Below, piece after piece: positions 34,204 through 43,353 of a DNA stretch of 62,159 nt. The notes below the pieces were generated by a model. The model was not told the DNA's origin and did not search any database. It saw only the letters and a list, made by a program, of their open reading frames with translations. Source of the stretch: an uncultured Bacteroidota bacterium (GTDB lineage Bacteria; Bacteroidota; Bacteroidia; Bacteroidales; P3); NCBI GenBank assembly GCA_902762805.1, contig CACWPQ010000015.1:1-62159 (forward strand), in the 5' to 3' direction. The position numbers were made by a program, and so were the translations under genes. The stretch's first letter is position 1. Every line of letters begins with the position of its first letter.

Positions 34204-34296
34204 CGGTGACCATATCTCACCATCTACGACAAAAACGAGATAGACAACGTCTCCGACGAATACATCAAATGGCTCGTCGCCGAGGCAGGAAAATAA
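34200..34296 (+). pseudogene. relic of a RelE/ParE-type toxin gene
   Basis: An ATG overlaps the antitoxin stop, but the frame shifts within a few codons. A second frame reads TIYDKNEIDNVSDEYIKWL and ends LVAEAGK before the stop. The IYDKxE segment is typical of the C-terminus of RelE-like toxins in this phylum. Most of the toxin is deleted. Confidence 0.55.
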
Positions 34297-34344
34297 AAGT
34301 AACCCATCTGTAAACGCATTTTAAGACAAACAGGCAAACATATT

Positions 34345-36069
34345 ATGGCAGAACTGACCGAACAAGAACAAATCCGCCGCAATTCCCTCGCCGAGCTCCA
34401 AGCCCTCGGCATCAACCCCTATCCGGCCGCCCTCTACGAGGTGAATGCCACCGCCGCCGACATCCTCGAGCGCTTCCCGCAAGACAACACGCTCTTCCAG
34501 GACATCAGCTTCGCCGGCCGCATCATGAGCCGCCGCATCATGGGCGCCGCCAGCTTCGTCGAACTCCAGGACCACACCGGCCGCATCCAGCTCTACGTCA
34601 AGCGCGACGAGATATGCCCCGGCGACGACAAGACACTCTACAACACCGTCTTCAAACGCCTGCTCGACATCGGCGACATCATCGGCGTCACCGGCTACGT
34701 CTTCGTCACCCAAATGGGCGAGACCTCCATCCACGTCAAGTCCCTCACCGTCCTCAGCAAGAGCCTGCGCCCACTGCCCATCGTCAAGGAAAAGGACGGC
34801 GTGGTCTACGACGCCTTCAGCGACCCCGAACTCCGCTACCGCCAGCGCTACGTCGACCTCATCGTCAACCCGCAGGTCCGCAACACCTTCGTCCAGCGTG
34901 CCAAGATAGTGAACGAAATGCGCTCCTACTTCAACGGGCAGGGCTACCTCGAGGTGGACACCCCCGTGCTGCAGTCCATCCCCGGCGGCGCCGCCGCACG
35001 ACCCTTCGTCACCCACCACAACGCCCTCGACATCGACCTCTACCTCCGCATCGCCAACGAACTCTACCTCAAGCGCCTCATCGTCGGCGGCTTCAACGGC
35101 GTCTATGAATTCAGCCGCAACTTCCGCAACGAAGGCATGGACCGCACCCACAACCCCGAGTTCACCGCCATGGAGATCTACGTGGCCTACAAGGACTACA
35201 ACTGGATGATGACCTTCACCGAGAACATGCTCGAGCGCATCGCCCTCGCCCTCAACGGCACCACGCGCGTCAACGTCTGGGGCAACGACATCGACTTCCG
35301 CCCCCCCTTCCGCCGCGCCCCCATGTGCCAACTCATCAAGGAGGAGACAGGCGTCGACGTCAGCGGCATGTCCGAGGAGCAGCTCCGCGAGGCCTGCGCC
35401 AAACTCGGCGTCGAGACCGACGCCACCATGGGCAAAGGCAAGCTCATCGACGCCATCTTCGGCGAGAAGTGCGAGCACAAACTCATCCAGCCCACTTTCG
35501 TCACCGACTACCCCATCGAGATGTCGCCCCTCTGCAAGCGCCACCGCGACAACCCCGACCTCACCGAGCGCTTCGAACTCTTCGTCTGCGGCAAGGAACT
35601 GGCCAACGCCTACTCCGAGCTCAACGACCCCATCGACCAGCTCGGCCGCTTCCAGGAGCAGCTGCGCCTCTCCGAGAAAGGCGACGACGAGGCCATGTTC
35701 ATCGACATGGACTTCGTCCGCGCGCTCGAGTACGGCATGCCCCCCACCTCCGGCATGGGCATCGGCATCGACCGCCTCGTGATGATGATGACCGGCGCCC
35801 AGAGCATCCAGGACGTCCTCCTCTTCCCCCAGATGAAGCCCGAAGTGCAGGCCAAGAGCGCCGAGGACGATGGCTCCGACCTCACCGCCCATGGCGTCGA
35901 CGAAGCATGGCTCCCCGTGCTGGCCAAAGCCGGCGTGAAGAACTTCGCCCAGCTTTGCGAGGCCAACCCCAACAAGCTCTTCAACGACCTCGGCGGCCTC
36001 CGCAAGAAGCTCAAGCTCGACATCCCCGCCCTCAAGCGCGAACAGTTCGACGCCTGGCTGAATGGGTAA
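34345..36069 (+). CDS. lysS: lysyl-tRNA synthetase, class II
   Basis: This 574-residue enzyme charges tRNA-Lys. It has the N-terminal OB anticodon-binding domain ([21 protein letters not shown]), class II motif 1 near residue 180, motif 2 [19 protein letters not shown] and motif 3 [18 protein letters not shown]-terminal extension of about 60 residues ([16 protein letters not shown]) beyond the catalytic core makes it longer than the roughly 500-residue E. coli enzyme; similar tails occur in other Bacteroidetes. Its stop lies 8 nt before the MBL hydrolase gene. Confidence 0.95.
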   Translation: MAELTEQEQIRRNSLAELQALGINPYPAALYEVNATAADILERFPQDNTLFQDISFAGRIMSRRIMGAASFVELQDHTGRIQLYVKRDEICPGDDKTLYNTVFKRLLDIGDIIGVTGYVFVTQMGETSIHVKSLTVLSKSLRPLPIVKEKDGVVYDAFSDPELRYRQRYVDLIVNPQVRNTFVQRAKIVNEMRSYFNGQGYLEVDTPVLQSIPGGAAARPFVTHHNALDIDLYLRIANELYLKRLIVGGFNGVYEFSRNFRNEGMDRTHNPEFTAMEIYVAYKDYNWMMTFTENMLERIALALNGTTRVNVWGNDIDFRPPFRRAPMCQLIKEETGVDVSGMSEEQLREACAKLGVETDATMGKGKLIDAIFGEKCEHKLIQPTFVTDYPIEMSPLCKRHRDNPDLTERFELFVCGKELANAYSELNDPIDQLGRFQEQLRLSEKGDDEAMFIDMDFVRALEYGMPPTSGMGIGIDRLVMMMTGAQSIQDVLLFPQMKPEVQAKSAEDDGSDLTAHGVDEAWLPVLAKAGVKNFAQLCEANPNKLFNDLGGLRKKLKLDIPALKREQFDAWLNG

Positions 36070-36077
36070 TTGGACCA

Positions 36078-36728
36078 ATGCGCAAGAAGATGATTAAGCA
36101 GTTCACTTTCAACCACTACGAGGTCAACACCTACCTCGTCGCCGACCCGGCGTCGCGGCAGTGCGCCATCGTCGACCCCGCCTGCCAGGCCTCCTACGAG
36201 GACGAGCAGCTCGCACGCTATATCGCCGACATGGGCCTCGTCCCGGCCTATATCCTGCTCACCCACGCCCACGTGGACCACATCGCAGGCCTCCGCCAGG
36301 CCTGCGAGGCCTTCCGCCTCCCCGTCTCGATGCACCCCGAGGGACAGAAACTGCTGCGCCAGGCCGAGGCCTACGGCTCCATCATGGGTTTCGCGGTCGA
36401 CAACATGGACGACCTCGCCGTCAACCCCCTCGACGACGGTCAGGTGCTCCACCTCGCCGAAACCGAAATCGAGTGCCGCTACGTCCCCGGCCACTGCCCT
36501 GGCTCGCTCTGCTTCGTCGTGCCTGGCGCGCGGTCGGTCATCACCGGCGACGCACTCTTCCACTTCAGCATCGGACGCACCGACCTCCCCGGCGGCGACT
36601 ACAACCTCCTCACCTCCAAAATCAAAGAGCGCATCCTCTCCCTCCCCGACGACTTCACCGTCCTCCCCGGCCACGGCATCAGCAGCCAAATCGGCAAAGA
36701 AAAACGGTATAACTCATTCTTGGTGTAA
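36078..36728 (+). CDS. metallo-beta-lactamase fold hydrolase (glyoxalase II-like)
   Basis: This 216-residue protein carries the zinc motif LLTHAHVDHIAG (HxHxDH), a later YVPGHCPGSLCFV histidine, VITGDALF (bridging Asp) and VLPGHG. It should hydrolyse a thioester or similar bond in the cytosol; the family is broad. The start at 36078 gives MRKKMIKQFTFN; an ATG four codons later is possible. It lies 8 nt after lysS, so it is probably in the same transcript. Confidence 0.88.
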   Translation: MRKKMIKQFTFNHYEVNTYLVADPASRQCAIVDPACQASYEDEQLARYIADMGLVPAYILLTHAHVDHIAGLRQACEAFRLPVSMHPEGQKLLRQAEAYGSIMGFAVDNMDDLAVNPLDDGQVLHLAETEIECRYVPGHCPGSLCFVVPGARSVITGDALFHFSIGRTDLPGGDYNLLTSKIKERILSLPDDFTVLPGHGISSQIGKEKRYNSFLV

Positions 36729-36734
36729 CGGCGC

Positions 36735-36832
36735 ATTTAACTGATTAAACTAATCAATTAGAGTAATTCGCCCGAAATCATCCAGCGCAAGCAATTCGTT
36801 AAATTAGCAGAATTCGCCGTTAAAAAGTAAAT
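36735..36832. repeat. ATTAGAGTAATTCGCC-type intergenic repeat
   Basis: AATTAGAGTAATTCGCC, AAGCAATTCGTTAAATT and GCAGAATTCGCCG units fill the gap before ung. Related sequence lies at 7490-7570 and 38270-38420. Confidence 0.5.
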
Positions 36833-36835
36833 GTT

Positions 36836-37513
36836 ATGGCAGTCAAGATCGACCCCAGCTGGTACGAAGTCCTCCGCCCGCAGTTCGAAGCGCCCTACTT
36901 CGCCCAGCTGAAGGAATTCCTGGTGCAGGAACGCAGCCAGCACACCTGCTATCCCCCTGGCGGCAAGATATTTGCCGCCTTCGACCGCACCCCTTTCGAC
37001 CGCGTCCGCGTGGTCATCCTCGGCCAGGACCCCTACCATGAGCCCGGCCAGGCCATGGGTCTCTGCTTCTCGGTGCCGCAAGGCGTCGCCGTGCCGCCGT
37101 CGCTCAAAAACATCATCGCCGAAATCAACTCCGACCTCGGCACCGCCCTCCCCGCCACCGGCGGCGACCTCACCGCCTGGGCCGACCAGGGCGTGCTGCT
37201 GCTCAACGCCACCCTCACCGTCCGCGCCCACCAGGCCGGCAGCCACCAGCGCCACGGCTGGGAACAGTTCACCGACGCCGCCATCAGCGCCCTCTCCGCG
37301 CGCCGCGCCGGACTCGTCTTCCTCCTTTGGGGAAGCTACGCCATCGCCAAAAAATCGCTAATCGACCCCTCGCGCCACCACGTCCTCACCGCCCCCCATC
37401 CCTCGCCCCTCTCGGCCTACCGCGGCTTCTTCGGCTGCCGCCACTTCTCCCAGTGCAACGCCATCCTCGCCGCGCAAGGCCTCCAGCCCATCGACTGGAC
37501 CCGTATCGGCTAG
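36836..37513 (+). CDS. ung: uracil-DNA glycosylase, family 1
   Basis: This 225-residue enzyme removes uracil from DNA. The water-activating loop GQDPYHEPGQAMGLCFSV holds the catalytic Asp, and the minor-groove loop HPSPLSAYRGFFGCRHF the catalytic His. LLLNATLTVRAHQAGSH is also typical. It is full length. The last 156 nt are overlapped on the opposite strand by the open tail of the DUF6266 gene. Confidence 0.95.
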   Translation: MAVKIDPSWYEVLRPQFEAPYFAQLKEFLVQERSQHTCYPPGGKIFAAFDRTPFDRVRVVILGQDPYHEPGQAMGLCFSVPQGVAVPPSLKNIIAEINSDLGTALPATGGDLTAWADQGVLLLNATLTVRAHQAGSHQRHGWEQFTDAAISALSARRAGLVFLLWGSYAIAKKSLIDPSRHHVLTAPHPSPLSAYRGFFGCRHFSQCNAILAAQGLQPIDWTRIG

Positions 37514-38248
37514 CCCGGCGCACGGCTCCGCCACCGCCACATACTGCGACCCGCTCGCCCTCCCCTCGCCGTCCACCACGAAGCCCCACATCCTGATATT
37601 CAACCTGTTCCACCCCTCCGGCAGCCGCATCGCGAGGTGCCCCCGCCGCCGCTCGGCAGGGTGGGAGAGGAGCCCCTCGCGCGTATCCGTATTGTACACG
37701 TACACATACACCCTGTCGCCCCCCTTCGCCCGCGTCATCCCGCTATTCCTCTCGAAATCAACGTGCAGCACATTATTCTCATCCACGCTCGCCGTCGTGA
37801 ACCGCACGGGCGCAGCCGCTCCCTCCGCAATGCGAATGCGTTCATAGTCAACCCCTGTACGGACGTGGCGTGCCGCGTCCGCAGTCGACCCACAAGCCAC
37901 CATGTCCGCCGCCGACCGCGACATATCCTCGGCTGCCGCACTGCGGACGCGGCACGCCGCGTCCCTACCGAAACAATCTTTATTCATCCTCACAAACGCG
38001 TTCCCCTCCGTCATCACGTCCCTCGCCGCCCGCTCCCGCAGCCCCAGCAGCAGCGCCTGCCGCGCCGTCGCCGCGAACCGCACCATCCCCACAAACCACT
38101 CCCGCTCAGCCTGTTGCATCTCGGTGTTCGGATAATTAATCTCCCTGCGGTAAGCCCTCACCACGTGCTTACCCCTCCAAAGGTACCCCACCACGGTACC
38201 CACCTTCCCCCGGAACGGCCCGAGGATGCCCTGCTCTAACTTTGCCAT
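37358..38248 (-). CDS. DUF6266 family protein with an antisense C-terminal tail
   Basis: This protein starts MAKLEQGILGPFRGKVGTVVGYLWRGK, the DUF6266 N-terminus, whose function is unknown. After a segment ending about SGSQYVAVAEP, where I would expect such proteins to end, the frame runs on for about 60 residues antisense to ung. An inserted segment around residues 90-130 is encoded by a GC-rich inverted-repeat element. Both changes suggest a decaying or remodelled gene. Confidence in the family is moderate. Confidence 0.65.
   Translation of the reverse strand: MAKLEQGILGPFRGKVGTVVGYLWRGKHVVRAYRREINYPNTEMQQAEREWFVGMVRFAATARQALLLGLRERAARDVMTEGNAFVRMNKDCFGRDAACRVRSAAAEDMSRSAADMVACGSTADAARHVRTGVDYERIRIAEGAAAPVRFTTASVDENNVLHVDFERNSGMTRAKGGDRVYVYVYNTDTREGLLSHPAERRRGHLAMRLPEGWNRLNIRMWGFVVDGEGRASGSQYVAVAEPCAGLADTGPVDGLEALRGEDGVALGEVAAAEEAAVGREGRGMGGGEDVVARGVD
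37857..37970. repeat. GGACGCGGCACGCCGCGTCC-type inverted repeat inside the DUF6266 gene
   Basis: A left arm (37857-37886, TACGGACGTGGCGTGCCGCG and on) faces a right arm (37941-37969, ACTGCGGACGCGGCACGCCG and on). Each arm is itself near-palindromic. The frame stays open through it. Confidence 0.65.
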
Positions 38249-38665
38249 ACTGCTGCGTGTTTTTTTTGTTTTAACGGCGAATTATACGAATTACGCAAAT
38301 TCATTTACCCTTTTAATTTTCAGCCAATTACTCGAATTCCCATCACACTGCGCATTCGAGTAATCCGCCCCAAATTTTGTCCGCGCCAGCCTTTCGCATA
38401 ATTCGAAAAATTCGCCGTTCCCTTTATCCTTTTTTATTTTGTTGTTCATTGTTGCTATTGTTGTTTTCAAATAATTTGTTTTTCTTGTCTTTCTTGTCTT
38501 CAAAAAAAACACTTTCTTGTCTTCCAATACACCCCTAACGAAAAAAAATCCCGTCTTATTGTCCTCCATCACCTACCAAAGAAGAACAGAGGAAGAAGAT
38601 AATAGGCACAAAATACAGACAACCCGCCAGTTATGCACCGGCAAAAATCGTCGTTTTTTTGAAAA
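38249..38665. repeat. intergenic region of stacked low-complexity repeats
   Basis: It contains AATTACTCGAATTC and TTCGAAAAATTCGCC units (38270-38420), then TTCTTGTCTTTCTTGTC units (38485-38525), then AT-rich sequence. A 93-codon open frame on the minus strand is made almost wholly of these repeats and is not counted as a gene. The TCTTGTC unit recurs in the signal peptide of the TonB receptor. Confidence 0.55.
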
Positions 38666-39727
38666 TTATTGCATAAATGGCAGGGTGGAGGCGCGCTGGA
38701 GGATGGCCTCGGCCAGGGCGGTGTTGCTGCCGCTGCCGCCGAGGGTGTCGAGGATGTACTCGACAGCTGCGCGGCCGCCGCCCATCTTCAGCACGTGGAC
38801 CAGGCAGAGGTTCTGCAGCCCTATGCTCTCTGACAGTATGTCGAGGTCGGTCACCGCCAGGTCGCTGACGGCCAGCAGGTAGGCGTCGTCCGACTCCTGC
38901 TCCAGGAGGCGTTGCACATCGCCCAGCGTCTTCATCCCCAGTTGGCGCAGCACCGGCAGGTAGCCCTCGAGCTGTGCGGGGAAAATCTCGGCCTGGTTGA
39001 CGGCGGCGATGCGGTGGTTGAGGCGGTCGAAGGGGTGCGTTTCCAGGTAGCTGTGCCACGAGTCAGCCGTCAGCTCCACCTCGTCCAGCCGGCCGCTGGC
39101 CACGAGCGACAGCATCTGCCGACGGTAGTCGGCCAGCGACGTCCGCAGACGGCTGAACTCGTCGTCCACCAGCTCCAGCATCCCCGCTATGCGGCTGAAC
39201 TGGCGCATGTAGTAGCGCGGTATCTGCACATCGCTCTTGTAGCCCGTGTCGTGGTTGATGGTGGCCCAGAGGTGCTGCAGCACCGTCCGCATCTGCACCT
39301 CGAACGGGATGGCGCACAGCTCCTCGGGGGCCGTCCCCTGGGGCAGGCGGCAGATGTAGTGCAGCGAGTTGTAGCCGAAGCTGTCCAGCTCGTGCAGCTT
39401 CCGTTTGTCGACCGAGTTGCCCCAGTCCACATCGAAACACCGCGCCATCATCGCCGCCACCTTGTCCACATCGTCCGTGTAGAACGTGATGACACGCACC
39501 CCGAGCAGGTCGGTGATGTCGCCGATGTCGCTGTATTTGCTCCCCTTGCGCTCCAGCTTCCCGGCCAGCGAGTGCTCGGTCTTGATGCGGCTCTCGAGGC
39601 TGCTGACGTCCACTCCCTGCTGTTGCAGGGCGTGGCCAATCAGTCCCTCCACCCGCGAGCGCAGCTCTTCGAGCCGGGGCAGCCGCTCGCGGTACTGCGC
39701 AAGCAGCCTCTCTCCATGGGCGTCCAT
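38666..39727 (-). CDS. RelA/SpoT domain protein
   Basis: This 353-residue cytosolic protein has the nucleotidyltransferase core of (p)ppGpp synthetases: ESRIKTEHSLAGKLERKG, DITDLLGVRVITFYTDDV, GYNSLHYICRLP and FEVQMRTVLQHLWATINHD. A helical C-terminal region of about 170 residues follows, with no TGS or ACT domain, so it resembles small alarmone synthetase-like proteins. It could make (p)ppGpp or, like some members, another pyrophosphorylated product. It starts one nucleotide after the STAS gene and ends a long minus-strand operon. Confidence 0.82.
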   Translation of the reverse strand: MDAHGERLLAQYRERLPRLEELRSRVEGLIGHALQQQGVDVSSLESRIKTEHSLAGKLERKGSKYSDIGDITDLLGVRVITFYTDDVDKVAAMMARCFDVDWGNSVDKRKLHELDSFGYNSLHYICRLPQGTAPEELCAIPFEVQMRTVLQHLWATINHDTGYKSDVQIPRYYMRQFSRIAGMLELVDDEFSRLRTSLADYRRQMLSLVASGRLDEVELTADSWHSYLETHPFDRLNHRIAAVNQAEIFPAQLEGYLPVLRQLGMKTLGDVQRLLEQESDDAYLLAVSDLAVTDLDILSESIGLQNLCLVHVLKMGGGRAAVEYILDTLGGSGSNTALAEAILQRASTLPFMQ

Positions 39728-39728
39728 C

Positions 39729-40031
39729 CTAGCGGAACTCGAAGAGGTTGGTGAGACCCGTCATATTGAACACATTGCGTATATCGTCGTTCATGCCGGT
39801 GATATACACGTGGCTCCCCTTGGCCTTGGCACCTTTCAGCACGCCGAGGAAGAGGCGCAGGCCGCTGGAGGAGATGTATTCCAGCGCGTTGCAGTCGAGC
39901 ACGATGTTCTTCCCGGCGCAGTCGGCCAGTGGGGCCAGCTCCTTCTCGGTCTGTGGGGCGGCGGCGGTGTCGAGGCGGCCTTCGAATTGGGCCACCAGCT
40001 CGTTGTTCTGTTCTGTGATCTTGGTGTTCAT
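39729..40031 (-). CDS. STAS-domain anti-sigma factor antagonist-like protein
   Basis: This 100-residue protein is a stand-alone STAS domain: FEGRLDTAAAPQTEKEL, then NIVLDCNALEYISSSGLRLFLG, where the serine in ISSSG is the usual phosphorylation site in SpoIIAA/RsbV. It should be dephosphorylated by the SpoIIE-type phosphatase encoded directly upstream and then bind a partner kinase. No sigma-B-like factor is in the window, so the final target is unknown. Confidence 0.9.
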   Translation of the reverse strand: MNTKITEQNNELVAQFEGRLDTAAAPQTEKELAPLADCAGKNIVLDCNALEYISSSGLRLFLGVLKGAKAKGSHVYITGMNDDIRNVFNMTGLTNLFEFR

Positions 40032-40043
40032 ATCTTTGATTGT

Positions 40044-42254
40044 TTATATTTTCTTCTTGAGGGTTAGTATGTTTTGATTGTCTTTTCTTTCATATAGCAC
40101 CTCGTCCATCAGCTGCCGCACCAGCATGATGCCCAACCCGCCGATGGGGCGGTCCTCGGCTGCCAGCGTGATGTCGGGGTCGCTCTTGGCCGTGGGGTCG
40201 AAGGGGGTGCCGCTGTCGGTGATGGTGAAGGTCAGCATCCCCTTGGTCTTGCAGGCCGTGATGTCGATGTCGCCCTGTGTGCCGGCGGGGTAGGCGTAGT
40301 TCATCACGTTCACCACCGCCTCTTCCATGGCCAGGTTGAGGCTCATGGCCGTGGAGGGGTTGAGGCCTACGCCCTCGGCCACCTCCTCGACGAAAGCCGC
40401 CAGCTGGGGTACCTGCTGCACGTCGTTCTGCAGCGTGATGCTCCGCCCTCCGCCCTCCGACTTCCGCCCTTCGTTCTCCTCGATGGGGTGCACAAACTGG
40501 ATGGCCAGCATCGTAAGGTCGTCGCTCGGCTCGGCGTCGGCCACGAAGGTGTGCACCGCCTCGGTCATGCCGTCGACGACGGCGTGCGGCGTGTGTCCGA
40601 GGCTGCGCAGACGTTCCATCATGCGCTCCTCGCCAAACTGGCCGTGCACCGTGTTCTCGGCCTCGGTCAGTCCGTCGGTGTAGAGGAACAGCAGGTCGCC
40701 CGATTCCATCTGGCCATCCTGCAGGGTGTAGTCCCACGCCGGCATCAGACCCACGGGTATGTTCGAGTCCTGCTCAATGAAGCGGGTCTCCTTCCCGATG
40801 AGCACGGGCGGGTTGTGGCCCGCGTTGCAGTAGAGCACGCGGCCTGTGTGCAGGTCGAGCACGCCGATGAAGAGGGTGACAAACATTGAGCTCTCGTTCA
40901 TTTCCGACATGGCGTTGTTCATCTGCTTCATGACGCGCTCGGGGCTGTCCTCGTGCGACGACACGGTGCGGAACAGACTCCGCGTGACGGCCATCACCAG
41001 CGATGCCGGCACACCCTTGCCGCTCACGTCGCCCACGCAGAAGAAGAGCTTCTCGTCGCGGATATAGAAGTCGTAGAGGTCGCCACCCACCTCCTTGGCG
41101 GGCACCAGCGTGCCGGCCATGGTCACCTCGTCGCGGTCGGGGTAGGGGGGGAAGGTCTTGGGCAGCATGCCCATCTGTATGCCGCTGGCTATGCGCAGCT
41201 CGCCGCCGATGCGCTCCTTCTCGGCGTTGACGGCCTGCAGTTTCTTGAAGCCTCGCACCGTGCGCCACATGATGTATATCAGAAATCCAAAGCCAACCAG
41301 TGTGAGTATCAGCAGGATGCGACCTACGGAGCGAACCCCTTGGTAAATCTCCTTGTCGGGGTAGATGATGGCCATCGACCATCCGGTGTTGCCTTCAACG
41401 GGGGCATAGAAGATATAGCTCTTCTCTCCGTCCTTGCTGTGCAGCTCGGCGTCGCCGCTGTCGCCGGCCAGCATGGCGGCGTTGACGCGGTCAATCATCG
41501 AGTCATTGAAATAGTTGGCCACGTCGTCGAGCGTGGCGTTCATCACGCTCGTCTTGTCGGGGCTGGCAATGAGGTGGCCTGTGCGCGAGGCAAGGTAGGT
41601 GTAGGCGCTGTTCTTGGCGCCGAAGAGGTCTATGATAAAATCGAGGGACACGTCGGAACAGAAAGTGCCGGCGCGGCGTCCCTTGGAGTCGTAGACGGGC
41701 ATGGTGTAGGAGCACACGAGGGCCTTCGAGCCTGCGTCGTCGAAGTAGGGCTCGGTCCAGCTGGCCGAGTCGGTCTCGCGCGACACCTTGTACCATTCGG
41801 CGTTGAAGTAGTCGTGCTCCTGGCTGCCGATTTGCCGGTGCACGATGTTGCCGTTCTCATCGCGTCCGGCGAAGGGCTCAAACCAGCGACCTTTGTCGGG
41901 GTAGTAGCCGGGCTCGAAGGCGATGGCGCAGCCGGTGATGGTGGGGTTGGTGCGGATGATGGTCTCGAGCACGCCGTAGATGCCCTCGGGGTTGTCCACC
42001 GACCAGTTCAGGATGAGCTGCATATTGTTGACGGCGGTCTCCACGTTAGTCACCACATTCTGTATCTCCAGGTTGCGCACTTGTATCTCGGTGCGGGCCT
42101 GTTGCTGCACCGCTTTGCGTATGCCGTTGCGGGCATAGAAGTATTGGATGGCTCCCGACAGCTGCACGAATATGGCCGCCGTGATGAGCAGCGCCAGACT
42201 GCTGCGGGTCTGCAGGGAGCGAAACCACTTGCTGAATTTATTCCTCTCTTTCAT
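40044..42254 (-). CDS. membrane sensor SpoIIE-type phosphatase with C-terminal RsbW-like ATPase domain
   Basis: The protein is about 736 residues. Order: a membrane helix (SSLALLITAAIFVQLSGAI), an extracytoplasmic Cache-like sensor domain (residues about 45-310), a second helix (ILLILTLVGFGFLIYIM), a PP2C/SpoIIE domain with KEVGGDLYDFY, VGDVSGKGVPASLVMA and GDLLFLYTDG, and a histidine-kinase-like ATPase domain (NLAMEEAVVNVMNYAY; GGLGIMLVRQLMD). It may both phosphorylate and dephosphorylate the STAS protein in response to an external signal. I prefer the ATG at 42254 over one at 42278, which would overlap the upstream gene. Confidence 0.9.
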   Translation of the reverse strand: MKERNKFSKWFRSLQTRSSLALLITAAIFVQLSGAIQYFYARNGIRKAVQQQARTEIQVRNLEIQNVVTNVETAVNNMQLILNWSVDNPEGIYGVLETIIRTNPTITGCAIAFEPGYYPDKGRWFEPFAGRDENGNIVHRQIGSQEHDYFNAEWYKVSRETDSASWTEPYFDDAGSKALVCSYTMPVYDSKGRRAGTFCSDVSLDFIIDLFGAKNSAYTYLASRTGHLIASPDKTSVMNATLDDVANYFNDSMIDRVNAAMLAGDSGDAELHSKDGEKSYIFYAPVEGNTGWSMAIIYPDKEIYQGVRSVGRILLILTLVGFGFLIYIMWRTVRGFKKLQAVNAEKERIGGELRIASGIQMGMLPKTFPPYPDRDEVTMAGTLVPAKEVGGDLYDFYIRDEKLFFCVGDVSGKGVPASLVMAVTRSLFRTVSSHEDSPERVMKQMNNAMSEMNESSMFVTLFIGVLDLHTGRVLYCNAGHNPPVLIGKETRFIEQDSNIPVGLMPAWDYTLQDGQMESGDLLFLYTDGLTEAENTVHGQFGEERMMERLRSLGHTPHAVVDGMTEAVHTFVADAEPSDDLTMLAIQFVHPIEENEGRKSEGGGRSITLQNDVQQVPQLAAFVEEVAEGVGLNPSTAMSLNLAMEEAVVNVMNYAYPAGTQGDIDITACKTKGMLTFTITDSGTPFDPTAKSDPDITLAAEDRPIGGLGIMLVRQLMDEVLYERKDNQNILTLKKKI

Positions 42255-42267
42255 AATATGTATCGTA

Positions 42268-43353
42268 TTACATTTCAAATGTCAGTTTTGTGCCCTCGGG
42301 TGTCGCTTCGGTCTGGATGTTCTTGCTCATGCCGCGGATGATCATCACCGCCAGCTCGTCCACGTCGTCGCGCTCGAGGGGCGACACCGTCTCGCCGCGG
42401 TGCAGGATGACCACCGAGGTGGCGCGGTCCAACTCGCTGTGGTTCACCTCGATGCGCACCGGCGAATTGTATTTCGACAGCAGAAGCAGCATCTCCTCCA
42501 CCACGTGCGATATGGTGTTCATCTTTTCCGCTATGTCGAAGCGGATGCAGAAAAGGTGAATCTGCGACATCATGTCGTAGAAGTCGAAGCGGCGGCTCGT
42601 GATATCGAACACCAGACTTTGTATGCGTCTCACGAAGGCTTCGGTTTCTGCATTTGCAGGGTGGTTGAATATCTGCTCGGGGGTGCCGTCCTCCACTATG
42701 CGGCCGTGGTTGAGGAAGAGGGTGCGGGTGGCCACGTCGTGGGCAAAGCGCATCTTGTGGGTGACGATGAGCATCGTCATCCCTTCTTTGGCCAGCAGGC
42801 GTATGACCCCCTGCACTTCGCCCACCATGGCGGGGTCGAGGGCCGATAGGGGCTCGTCGAAAAGTATGATGTCCGGCTTCATGGCCAGGCAGCGGGCTAT
42901 GGCGGTGCGCTGCTGTTGTCCGCCCGACAGGGAGGCTGGCATGGTGTGGGCTTTCTCGGCCAGGTTCACTTTCTCCAGCATCTCCATGGCCCGGGCTTCG
43001 GCCTCTTGCCGGTTTATCCCCAGCACCAGCTGCGGCGCCAGACTAACGTTGCCCAGCACTGTCAGGTGCTGGAACAGACAGAATTGCTGGAACACCATCC
43101 CCATGCGCTGGTGCAGGCGGTGCTGCGGGTAGTCGGGATCGGTGATGTCTTCGCCGTCAATGAGGATTTGTCCGCCGGTGGGTCGCTCCAGCATGTTCAG
43201 CGTCCGCAACAGCGTGCTCTTGCCGCTGCCCGACGAGCCGATGATGCTGACCACTTCGCCACGCTCGATATGCAGATCCACGTTGTCCAGCGCCCGCAGC
43301 ATCGTGCCGTCGGGCTGCTCGTATAGCTTGGTTAATCCACTGACGTCGATCAT
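42268..43353 (-). CDS. amino-acid ABC transporter ATPase fused to an RsbW-like domain
   Basis: This 361-residue protein begins with a GlnQ-type ATPase: Walker A IIGSSGSGKSTLLRTL, signature ASLSGGQQQRTAIAR, Walker B PDIILFDEPLSALDP and switch TMLIVTHKM. About 120 residues follow the normal end. The segment VVEEMLLLLSKYNSPVRIEV, then VVILHRGETVSPLERDDVDE and LAVMIIRGMSKNIQ, reads like a degenerate histidine-kinase ATPase of the RsbW type, lacking the N-box asparagine. It overlaps the permease gene by 4 bp and lies directly before the SpoIIE phosphatase gene, so transport and partner switching may be linked physically. Confidence 0.85.
   Translation of the reverse strand: MIDVSGLTKLYEQPDGTMLRALDNVDLHIERGEVVSIIGSSGSGKSTLLRTLNMLERPTGGQILIDGEDITDPDYPQHRLHQRMGMVFQQFCLFQHLTVLGNVSLAPQLVLGINRQEAEARAMEMLEKVNLAEKAHTMPASLSGGQQQRTAIARCLAMKPDIILFDEPLSALDPAMVGEVQGVIRLLAKEGMTMLIVTHKMRFAHDVATRTLFLNHGRIVEDGTPEQIFNHPANAETEAFVRRIQSLVFDITSRRFDFYDMMSQIHLFCIRFDIAEKMNTISHVVEEMLLLLSKYNSPVRIEVNHSELDRATSVVILHRGETVSPLERDDVDELAVMIIRGMSKNIQTEATPEGTKLTFEM

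Noticed and set aside
38291..38572. 93-codon minus-strand open frame
   Set aside because: It consists of stacked intergenic repeats and has no recognisable domain.
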